Source of the DNA: Strigops habroptila
Lineage: Eukaryota > Chordata > Aves > Psittaciformes > Psittacidae
DNA length: 64,000 bases
Reading direction: 5' to 3'
Assembly (NCBI RefSeq): GCF_004027225.2
Contig: NC_044278.2
Span: 76,954,923 to 77,018,922 of the forward strand
The translations under genes and the position numbers were made by a program. Shown in pieces: positions 50,471-60,171 of this stretch. The number at the start of each line of letters is the position of its first letter. Positions within the stretch are counted from its first letter, which is position 1. The notes beneath the pieces are model-generated. The model searched no databases, had not been told where the DNA came from, and saw only the letters and a program-made list of their open reading frames with translations.

Positions 50471-52347
50471 TCTGAAGCGTATGTATACCAATGCGCACAG
50501 CCTGGGGAACAAACAGGAGGAACTGGAGCTCTGTGCCCAGTCAAAAAATTATGGTATCATAGGAATAACCAAAACATGATGGGACAGCTCACATGACTGG
50601 ATGATCATAATGGATGGCTATAGGCTGTTTTATAAAGACAGGTTGGGTAAAAGAGGAAGAGTCGTTCTTGCTCTGTGTTAAGGAGAACCCTGAATATATA
50701 GGAGTCAACTACAACAACTGTGGAAGCTCTATTGAATGCCTCTGGGTTAAGATCAAAGGGGTCATCTCCAAGGAGGATCTTACAGTAAGCATCTACGATC
50801 GGCCTCCAACCCAAGACAATAAGGCCAACAAAGCAATATTTGCAGAAAAGCAAAAGCTCAGCTTGAATTAAAATTGGCCAGAGATGTCAAAAAATACAAG
50901 AGAGGATTCTTCAGGTATGTAAAAAACAAGCAGAGACAGAAGGAAAATATTGGCCAGCTGTTAAGGAGGAGAGGGGAATTAGTCACCAATAATGTTGAAC
51001 AGGCAGAGATTCTTGAGGCTTTCTTCACCTCTGTCTTTAGCAGCATTGGCCTTGGGAACAAAAATCAAGGTTGATGTAAACACACACCCACCATCAGAAG
51101 GAAGAATTGGTATGTGAACTATTGCAGAAGCTTGACCCCTACAAATCAATGACCCTTGTCAATATCCACCCAAGAGTGTTCAGAGAGTTGGCTGACATCA
51201 TTGTGAGGCTGCTTTCCGTAATCTTTGGGAAGTAGTGAGATCAGAGGATGTCCTAGAAAACTAGAAGAAAGCAAATGCCACCCCCATCTATAAGAAGGGC
51301 TTCAAGGGGACTCCAGGAAATTATAGAACCATCAGTCCCTAGGAAAGTTGTGGAGCAAATCCTCCTGGGGACTATCATGTGTTTGGGAAAAGCCGGCATG
51401 GGTTTATCAAGGGCAAATAGTGCTTGACAAAGCTGATTGCCTTCTACAGCAAAATAATCTGCTTTTTTTGATATGGGGCAAGTGATGGACATTGTCTATC
51501 TGGATTTCTAAGAGGGTTTTGATACGATTTACCACAGCCTCCTCCTAGAGAAACTGACAGATTTTGGTCTAGACAAGTGGCCTGTGTGGAAGGGAGAGCC
51601 ACCCTGCAGGATGACGTGGATAGACTGGAAGAATGACTTAACAAGAACATTATGAAATTCAGCAAGGACAAGTGTCAGGTCTTGCACCTGGAAAAACACA
51701 ATCAGTGTGCAGCACAGGCTGGAATCTACTTGGCTGGGGAGCAGCTCTGTGGAAGGGGACCTGGGGGTCCAGATGGACAACAACCTCAATGTGAGGGAAC
51801 AGTGTGCTTCTGTGGCAAAGAAAGCCAACAGGATGCTGGGTGGCATCAACAAGGGCATCACCAGCAGAGATAAAGAAGATATCATCCCACTCTACTTAGC
51901 ACTTGTGAGGCCATTATTGGAATACTGTGTTCAGTTTTGGTTCCTGCTCTACAAAAAAGATGTGGACAGGCTGGAAAGTGTCCAGAGAAGTGCCATTGAG
52001 ATGCTCAAAGGTCTGGCAAGGCTGCCATATGAGGGAAGGCTGAGAGAGCTGGGTTTGTTCAGCCTGGAGAACGAAGGCTCAGGGGAGACCTTATCACCAT
52101 GTTCCAGTACTTAAAGGGTGGCTACAAAGAAGATGCAGACTTCTTTTTTACAAGGAGTCACGTGGAAAGGATGGGGGCTAATGGGTACAAGTTATTCGTG
52201 GGAACATTCTACTTGGACACAAAAGGAAAATTTTTCACAGTGACAACAATCACCCATTGGAATATCCTGCCCAGCCAAGTGGTGAATCCCCCAGTACTGG
52301 ACACTTTTAAGATTCAGCTGGACAGGGTGTTGAACCATCTTGTCTAG
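50471..52347 (+). pseudogene. CR1 ORF2 remnant
   Basis: Readable pieces are the endonuclease start (TNAHS, GITKT then a stop), the linker RGFFRYVKNKQRQKENIG (50900), degraded RT around 51150-51590, DRLEEWLNKNIMKFSKDKCQ-type sequence near 51620-51690, and an open C-terminal segment 51707-52076 ([28 protein letters not shown]). A frameshift near 52075 leads into the last piece, ending at the natural stop 52345-52347. Not functional. Confidence 0.85.
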
Positions 52348-52436
52348 ACTGTGTTTTTGCTAAGAAAGTTTGGTCCAGATGATCCTACAGGTTCCTTCCA
52401 GCCTGTTATTCTATGATTCTATTATGATTCTATGAT
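50471..52436 (+). mobile_element. CR1 LINE with two internal deletions
   Basis: It starts at the ORF2 endonuclease (MYTNAHSLGNKQEELELC) and ends with TTCTATGATTCTATTATG at about 52410-52433. A first deletion joins RPPTQDNKANK to the RT linker near 50830, removing the rest of the endonuclease. A second, near 51597, removes the RT catalytic loop. It lies head to head with the minus-strand CR1 at 49265-50470 but is of a different subfamily. Confidence 0.9.
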
Positions 52437-54389
52437 TTTTATTTTTTTTTTTAAGTTTACTGCTCATGGATAACTTTTGATGGTTCATAAGTAAATTCAG
52501 ATACTCCACAGAATGTTCTGAACTGGGGTTGGCAAAAATGGGAAAAAAGACTGGACCAAGAATTGCTTCATTCTAGTCATATCTGAAATCTGGACCTTGC
52601 ACTATTTCTTTCTGAAGTTCTTTTTATGGGCTCTGTCCATTTGCTGTACAAAGTTTTTTTCCCTCCACTGTTTATAAAACAGTTGTTCAAACTGTGCTTA
52701 AGATTTGTACAAATGACAACTTGGAAACAAAGGAAACACAAAGCATTCCTCAAACTCTTGTCTTGGCAGAACTTTCTCAAAGATATCAATCTTCCATGCT
52801 TTCTGAATGGAATGAAGTTTAGCTGCAAGAGTTTTGGTACAACTTGTTTAGTTTTTGACATTTGTTGGGCAAGAAGGAAACATTTTTAAGATTATATGTC
52901 CACAAGGTAAGTGTGAATAGGGGAGCGACATTCTGTGGATTTCTTAAGGTAGATTTCAAGTCTGAAAAACTAGGCTTTCTAATTTTAGAGTTCTTATAGC
53001 CTATACCGATATTTAATTTAATATTAATAACTTTGAATCTCAGAATCAGTCAGTCATTCAGTTTAAAGATGGCTATTTTCTATGAGGCTTTTTTTTTACT
53101 TTCATCTTTCAAATGAAGAAAATTTGTGACATAGATTTAAAAAAAAAATAACCAAATATCCGGGCCTGTAATCAATATTTTTGATGGATTCATTTAATTA
53201 TCATATATTTGTAGCATGTATTGTAAGAAACACAATTTTGCAAACAATTAAGATAGTCTTTTGAGACCAAGTAAGAATGTATCATAAAATTAACTTTTTC
53301 TCTTTCTATAGGATTGCATTTATTCATACCATTATCAGTTCTTTAATATCTGATGTATTTCTCCCTGTCCAAAGATTTTTCCTAGCAGTAAATGGTGGTC
53401 ATCCTCAAGCAAAGATATAAATGAAGTTTCTGTTATCTGTGTAGCAAGTTTACAGGGCTATGTAGATGTTCTCATTGTCATGATCACTATAGAGAACTCC
53501 ATGATCCTTGGGCCAGCTTGCATGTTCTGTCTCATGTCAATATAGGATGTAGGGTCCAGACATCCACACAGACTACTCTTGAGTTTGAGTGTGATTTCAG
53601 TTTTTTACCCTGAAATCTATTGATTCTCTCCTGAATGGAAAAAGCATTTAAATAAAGCTTATGAAGTGTAGACCATCAGAGGTACATAAACTAAATAGAG
53701 AACAGGAACTAATATAAAGTAGTTGAAAATAACAAAATTGATCACTTTACATCATTGTTTGGTCTTTTCTTATACCAATTTATTTGGATTTACAAAAACA
53801 AGATATGTGAGTAATACTGCTTAGCTCCAAAATAAAATTTTTTGAAGTCTGATTAAAAACTCAACCAAGCCCAAGAAGATACATTTTATTTACACACAGC
53901 AACAATAAAAGGAGAGATTTATAGTTTTTTTAAATGGAGTCTTACCATTTCTTCTTCTTTCTGGTACATTGGTGGACAGAAGGGAGGGAAAAGGACTGCA
54001 AACCTGAATGATCCAGAGTTATAGTCACAGGATGGAGCAATACTGTGTTGAGGACACCAGATTAAACTACGAACAACCCTGGTGTTTACAAAGTTTAATG
54101 CCACACAACAATACCTATGCGTCAGAGTACTAGACTACTTACCCTGCTGACACTGCTTTTTCTCAGGTAGTTCAGCCAACTACATGAAGCATATTTCAGT
54201 GTGGACATACTAGAGTGTTTCTCTGGTAAGATCAAATTTCTCTAGTGAGTTCAGAAAAGCCCGGGGTCTGTACAGTGACCTCCTAGTGGTCCCTCAGCTC
54301 CTAGGCATTAAGATGTGTGGAAACAAAGGCTGTTCAGACAAACTTAATTGTTCTGATATCCAAAGAAAAAAGTTAACTAGATTACAAGT
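52437..54389. other. AT-rich non-coding DNA
   Basis: No gene or repeat family recognised; short poly(A) and poly(T) runs only. Confidence 0.55.
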
Positions 54390-54768
54390 GTATATTCTAA
54401 ATATTTTTCAGGCCTGGTTCCGAGGGCACAGTAGTGAATAACAGACTAAGTCCTGTTGAAGAACAACTGTCTGCGATGGCCAAGAGACCCTTTTTGCGTT
54501 TGTCTCAAAGCAACTCAAAAGACAAGGAACTGACAGCTCGTTACCTCTTGGGCAAACGCCAGGGGTGGACGGAGCAGGGATGGTGCTCCAGGAAGGCGGG
54601 GGATGGTTTCCTGTGTGTCTGCCCTGAGGCCGCGAAGATCAACTGCCCGGAGACAGCGGCACAGACACCGCGGAGCCTGTCGGGGCACAGCGTTAACTGG
54701 GTTTGGGGCTCAACAGATCCCCTGTGGATGAGCCTAATTTGTGGGAGGAGCCAAGAGACCCTGACCCT

Positions 54769-54777
54769 ATAAAAAAG
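54769..54777 (+). promoter_or_regulatory. TATA box of the putative LTR
   Basis: TATAAAAAA follows the GC-rich segment; the sequence 30-40 bp downstream (CGTGTATCTTTCC) would hold the start site. Activity not shown. Confidence 0.5.
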
Positions 54778-55037
54778 CAGCCGTTGATTCAACTGTGTCG
54801 TGTATCTTTCCATTCTGGATTCCAGCAGATTTACTGACCACAAGGATCACAAGGGCTGCAACTAGAAGAGTTTCCGCTTGCTGACTGAGAAGACATCGCT
54901 GGATCCAAAGGGTGGTGAGCCTATTTCTCTGTTTACTTTCCCTCTTTTGTGCCTTTCTTCTTTTCTTCTACTTTTTGTCTTTTATAAGAACTTGCCAAGA
55001 CTTTTGTTCCTCCTGACACAGTTTTAGGGAAGTTTAC

Positions 55038-55043
55038 AATAAA
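55038..55043 (+). promoter_or_regulatory. AATAAA poly(A) signal of the putative LTR
   Basis: AATAAA lies 270 bp after the TATA box, the order and scale expected for an LTR. Such hexamers are common in AT-rich DNA, so this supports the LTR reading only in combination. Confidence 0.4.
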
Positions 55044-55145
55044 ATTAATTGTTTCGTTTTTTAACTTCTGGAGAGCCAGTTGTTTCTCCTGTGAACTGTC
55101 CAGAGTATTGTAAAAGATCACCTTCCTCCATACCCACTGAGTGGG

Positions 55146-58100
55146 ATAAGACGCTGTCCTATTGGCTTATACATTTTGTTTGATTGTTTTCTTGTCATTT
55201 TTGAGACATTTGACAAGGCTAAAAGAGAGAAATTCTCACAGGATTCAGTTTCTGGACTGATGACAAAAGCAATGAAGAATGCAGAGCTTTTCTACAAAAT
55301 AAGTGGACATTGTAGAAAAGCAGGGAGAGGTAAAGGTAAAGGTAACATTAGGGAATGAAGTTCTGAAGAGTCTATTTTAGATTGGACAGGGATGTGCAGC
55401 TATGCCCTGTTTGATTTCAGAAGGAAGTGGTGGTGTTGACATAATCCGTGATGCATACTTGATATTTAAACATAGCACAAATTTTCACAAAATCTATAAA
55501 ATTTCTCTTTTACCAGATCCTTTCATGATAATTTGAAAACCTAGTATCCGTGAAGAAAAAGAATAATTGGTATAGGTAATACATAATTGTTCAGTATCAT
55601 TTATATGAAAGCTTATTTTCTGAATGTTTTAAACAGTGGGCCTTCTTTAGGCATGATCTAGTTCTTTCACAAAATTTAAAAAATTACTTACACTATTGTA
55701 AGGAACTCATGCTATTAAAGCTTCTTTGGTTGGGGTTTTATTTAATTACAAAAAATAAAATAAAAGGCCAAGGAAGATTTCTGTAAAAGCTCACTCACAC
55801 CTGAACAATTAGCTATCTGTCAATTGGATTACTGTTTTGGCTACATAACTGTTCTAAACTAATCTAAATAGGTGGAGCAAAGATTTCAAAGGATAGGTAG
55901 TCAAAACATAAGATAAATGGCTAGTCTGGAGCATGCTGGCCTAGAATTTCTATGTTTGAAAGAACAGCCATGAAAAGTTATTGTCCTTATAGTAGAAACC
56001 TTATGTATTTCAGATGCTGGTTCCATCTGTCACAGTTTCCACAGTACTATGGAATAATGCCGAAGTATCTGTTTTTACAGAAGAATGCCGTCTAATGATT
56101 TAGGTTAGATTTATTAGACACAGATGTTAAGACAGGTAGACTTCAGTCTAAAACGCTGGGAAAAATTCATTCTGACTTATCCAGATCTTGCTCTTGTCTG
56201 TCTTATTCCCACAGTTTTCAGTAATTCCTTGTTTAAATAGCTCCCTGTTAAGGTGTAGGACTGGAGACAAAGGACATTTCCAATTACTTATCAAGAAGTG
56301 AAAAATGAAAGAATCTTCATAATTTTTTAATATCATAAAAAAATAGAAAGCAATTTCTAGACTGGATAGAACAGGATGCAATTAAAATTGCTTCTTAAGG
56401 GAATATATTAACTGCCTGTTTTTCAGAATGAAATACCTATAATTCATGAGCACAGATTATAGGTGTACTGGCCTCTGCATGTCAGTGCAGTTATGTTTGT
56501 GTATTTTAATGTGTTATATGATTTATGTAAGAATTTATGGTTACTGAGAAGCATCAGAAATGCAATTTATATGTTACTGCTCACAAGGCTTGCTGAAGCA
56601 TTGACAACCGCAGACTTATTTTTGCAAATTTTGTTGTCATTATATATCGTACCTCTTCAATATCATGTCCCTGGTCTACAATAATTTCATTGTAAAGTGA
56701 GAGGGTAAAATCCATCTGTAGAAATAATTGTAAAATCAGCTAAAGTATATATACTTGTAAAAACTTCTCTATATTTGGAATTTTATTCACAGAGAAAAGT
56801 TAGAGCCCTAACTGACAAAAAAGAAAAAGGTTCTCCTCCACATTAACCTGAATGTTTCAGGTTGGGTCTTTCGCAGATCTTGCCACAATGTAGAACGTTC
56901 TGGCACCACACCTCAAATCGTGTTGTTAATCTAGATACTCACTGTATGTTACATGATACAGCAAATTTAACAAACTAGTAGAAAATACTTTTTTTTCCTT
57001 TCTCATAAAATGATGTTCAGACAAACCGTTTTGACTATCCCTTATTGCTCAGTTCATTGAAATTGAAACTAACATGTCCTTAAAATATTTCAGTCAAATT
57101 TAATATGCACATGGTTTTATGAATGATTGCCATAAATAATCAAAGTGGTAAGGCATAGCTGTCTTTTTCCAAATGCAATCTTCTCAAACTCTGCAATTTT
57201 TAATAGGCTATTGCTCTATCATGCTATATTTAGTCTTAGTGTCTTCTATGTTGAAAGCATCAGGCTTTTCAAAGTAAACATTCTTTAACAGTCTGTCTTT
57301 TCTCTGTGAACCTTATAGCACAACTGCTAGCACTGAAGAAGTGTAAAGTGTTGAGTGCAAAATGCTAAGTAATCTAACGTGTTTGTAACATTTATAACTA
57401 TATAGAAAAGCTTACTTATAAAAATACTGTATGACATTCCTAATAAATAAAAAAGCAGTCAGTGAAAGCTAAGTTCAAAAATTAAAAAAAAAAAGACAAA
57501 AAATCCTTAAGCAATTTTTTTTTTTTGAAAAAAATAATCAGCTAAATAAGAAGTTATAAAAACCCCAAATAAACAACCCCACCTTCCCTTATCTTTCACA
57601 TTGGCCTTTCTGCTCAAAACCTATATAAACTTGTAAACAAGTAGATTAATCTCATTCAGATTCAACCATCCATGGTAGGGGTTATTTACAAAATACGGTA
57701 TGTAGAAATTATTTGTAATGTTGTGTTTCCTGCTAAAGTTGAAGTTAAATATCTTTGTTATTAGTTTGTGTTAAGGTCATGGAAACTGAAACTAGAGTTC
57801 CCAGGGACATCTTCTAAGAAAAGAAATAGGATATTCTTTGCCCTTGCTTAGTGACTCATAGTCTTTAGTTGCTCAATTTCTGCGAAGAAATGAAGAGGAA
57901 TATAACGTCTAATTTTCAAAAGATGCTGCTTTAGTATGCAGTTGCTTTAGTATGTAATTGTATGTGTGTGTATGTGTAAGTTATGTGTATTTTGAACAGA
58001 CATAAGCATAAACTGAAGCATAGACATTTCATTAGTTGGAAACAGACGTGACATACTTGATGCACAGCTCTTACCTATTCACTAACTCCTATAGATTTCA

Positions 58101-58207
58101 TCAGAATCTTTCAACCTTTTCCTGTCAAGCTACTTCTTCCAGAACCAGACAAGTCTTTTCACTCAAAACTTGTCAATGTTTTTCAAAACACCTATTCTAA
58201 TATCAGG
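55146..58207. other. AT-rich non-coding DNA
   Basis: No gene or transposon recognised in about 3 kb. Confidence 0.55.
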
Positions 58208-58348
58208 CTTAGAATCACGGAATAGAATGTTTTGAGTTGGAAGAGACCTTAAAGATGATCTAGTTCCAATCCCCCTGCCATGGGCAAGGACACCTTCCAC
58301 CAGACCAGGTTGCTCAAAGCCCCATCCAACCTGGCCTTGATCATTTAG
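58208..58348 (-). mobile_element. CR1 3' end, very short
   Basis: Antisense CR1 tail (TAGAATCACGGAATAGAATG), GAGTTGGAAGAGACC, and 3' UTR up to CATCCAACCTGGCCTTGA, where it is cut off. About 140 bp, so only the last codons of ORF2 are included. Confidence 0.92.
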
Positions 58349-58764
58349 GAACTAAGGGAACACTTTTAGAACACAGAGAGATGTTTCTAAAAGCATCTTA
58401 TTTTCCCTTATTTTCCAACAACTGCTTAATTTAAGCTATCTTGCTCTAATAAGGGTCTATGGAATAGTTATCACAGTACCTGTTGAAAGAATCATCTTAA
58501 AACACCAAAAGCATTTTAGGCTTAAAGGGAATATGTAGATTTTTTGCACATCTTTAATGTGTCTTATTGGGAACTTTATGAGCAATATCTTAATGGAAAG
58601 TGGTAAGGGCACCTCTCAGGCATTTCAAATCTGGATAGAGAAGTAACTAAGTATAGAATCTGCATGTTTTGTGATAACTCTATGTTGTACTTAGAGCCAA
58701 CTCTGAAATTGTAAGCAGAAACCATTGCTTATTTTGTCTGAGAACAGTAAGTTACTTGGGAATT
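58349..58764. other. non-coding DNA between two CR1 elements
   Basis: AT-rich sequence with no recognisable feature, separating the CR1 tail at 58348 from the long element beginning near 58765. Confidence 0.5.
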
Positions 58765-59056
58765 GCCGAGGTGAGTATCTCCAGAGAGGACGCCTTTAAC
58801 ACCAGAGCGGGGGGAAGCACAGCGTCCAGGAGCCTCAGTTCGGAGCGGCAAGAGTGACCGAGGGAGCCTCAAGTCCTCGACAGGACTTGCCCAGGAGCCG
58901 GCAGCTCCGCTGACGTGAGCAGCTGACTCACAGGGGGCGGTGCCAGGAGTGAAGGCGCCAGGCCTCAGTGGGGAAAAACCCACCCCAGGGAGCGTGAGCG
59001 ACCAGGAGCGCGGCGAACAGGGCGTGGCGCAGCAGTTCGCGCAGGCAGCGAGTGGG

Positions 59057-60133
59057 ATGGTGAGCGCTCGCCTCAGGACCAGGGCCCGCTCTGGGAGCTC
59101 TGCCCCGGCAGTGGCCAGCGTAGGCACCCAGACAGAGCCGATGAGAGGGGAGGCTGCGGGGCAGACCTCAGAGTGTAGAAAGTGCCTCGACTGGTCTCTT
59201 GAGGCGAGGGTGCACAACGGTCAGGGCTGCACTCGGTGCGCGCTGGTGGACGTCCTCCTGCAGCAGGTGGCTGAGTTGCGGGAGGCTTTTGGTAAGCTAA
59301 AAGATGCCAGGGAAGCTGAGAGGAAGCTGGGCTGCTTGCTCCAGGCCCAAACTGCGCAGGGGCCGCAAACATCCATCATTGCTCATATAGGAAAGAAGGA
59401 TGGCAGCAACCCAGGAAGCTGGGAATTAGTTATGAGAAAAACTAACAAAAAAGGGAGGAAGAGGACAATTAACAACAAGGGGCTCCCTCCTAAATCTGGT
59501 GTCCCCACCCAGAACCGCTTTGCAGTTCTGCAGGGGGCTAACGAGAAAGCACCCACCACACCTAATGAACATCCTGCTAATGCACCAGTAAAGAGGACCA
59601 CTACTGGTGCCTCCAGGAAAAAGTGGCGGGGCATAGTAGTAGGGGACTCTACTTTGAAAGGCACAGAGGCACCCCTCTGCCGGCCTGACCCAGTCTCGAG
59701 GGAGGTGTGTTGCCTGCCAGGGGCTCGGATCAGGGATGTTGCTGAGAGGCTGCCTGGACTAGTAAGTCCTGCTGACTATTACCCCCTTCTAGTGGTCCAT
59801 GTGGGTGCTAGAGATATAGACGGTGGTAGCCTGGAGAACATTAAGAAGGACTATAGAGCCTTGGGAGAGGTGGTTAGGGGTTCTGGAGCTCAGATAGCTT
59901 TTTCATCGATTCTCTAGGACAAAGGGGAGGACCTTAAAAAAGCTAGGCGCGTTTGGCAGGTTAATAAATGGTTAGAACAGTGGTGCCATAGTCAGGGGTT
60001 TGGCTATTTAGAACATGGGACTCGATTTGGGAGGCCAGATCTACTGGAGGCTAGTGGAGCTGGTCTGACAAAGAAGGGGAAGAGCTGTTTTGGTAGGAGG
60101 CTTGCCAGGCTGGTCAAGGCAGCTTTAAACTAG
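59057..60133 (+). pseudogene. CR1 ORF1 (nucleic-acid-binding, esterase-like) with internal stop
   Basis: From ATG 59057 (MVSARLRTRARSG) 286 codons are open to TAG 59915-59917; ignoring that single stop the frame continues 71 codons to TAG 60131-60133. Domains: Cys cluster about residues 38-57 (ECRKCLDW, GCTRCAL), coiled coil about 60-90 (LLQQVAELREAFGKLK), basic linker, then the SGNH-like domain with block I IVVGDSTL (about 195) and VVHVGARD (about 250). After the stop, the last block reads ASGAGLTKKGK, without the Asp-x-x-His dyad of active SGNH enzymes. An upstream GTG (58940) opens the same frame, but ATG 59057 is preferred. Confidence 0.88.
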
Positions 60134-60171
60134 ATGTGTTGGAGGAGGGGAGCATTGATCCATCCCAACAT
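60124..60171 (+). promoter_or_regulatory. candidate -1 ribosomal frameshift signal, copy B
   Basis: TTTAAAC at 60124-60130 is in phase (T TTA AAC) with ORF1 and directly precedes its TAG. The -1 frame leads into ORF2. After a 5-nt gap GTGTTGG (60136-60142) can pair with CCAACAT (60165-60171), where copy A has CCAACAC, so pairing is kept through a G-U. ORF2 has no ATG before its YTNARS motif. Confidence 0.5.

Larger units (their letters stand above)
54390..55145 (+). mobile_element. probable LTR of a third retroviral family
   Basis: A GC-rich island in AT-rich DNA with the layout of an LTR: TATAAAAAA at 54769, a transcribed-region-like segment (GACTGAGAAGACATCGCTGG, 54883), a pyrimidine-rich stretch, and AATAAA at 55038-55043 about 270 bp after the TATA box. 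I could not fix the ends or find a target-site duplication, so the boundaries are approximate. The 112-codon frame at 54434-54772 overlaps the putative U3 region and shows no domain. Alternative: a host promoter with first exon. Confidence 0.5.

Noticed and set aside
50614..50871. An 85-codon frame as a novel small gene
   Set aside because: It is a part of the CR1 endonuclease region read across an internal deletion and a frame change.
49265..52436. A single CR1 with a twin-priming 5' inversion
   Set aside because: Both halves have their own CR1 3' tail and belong to different subfamilies.
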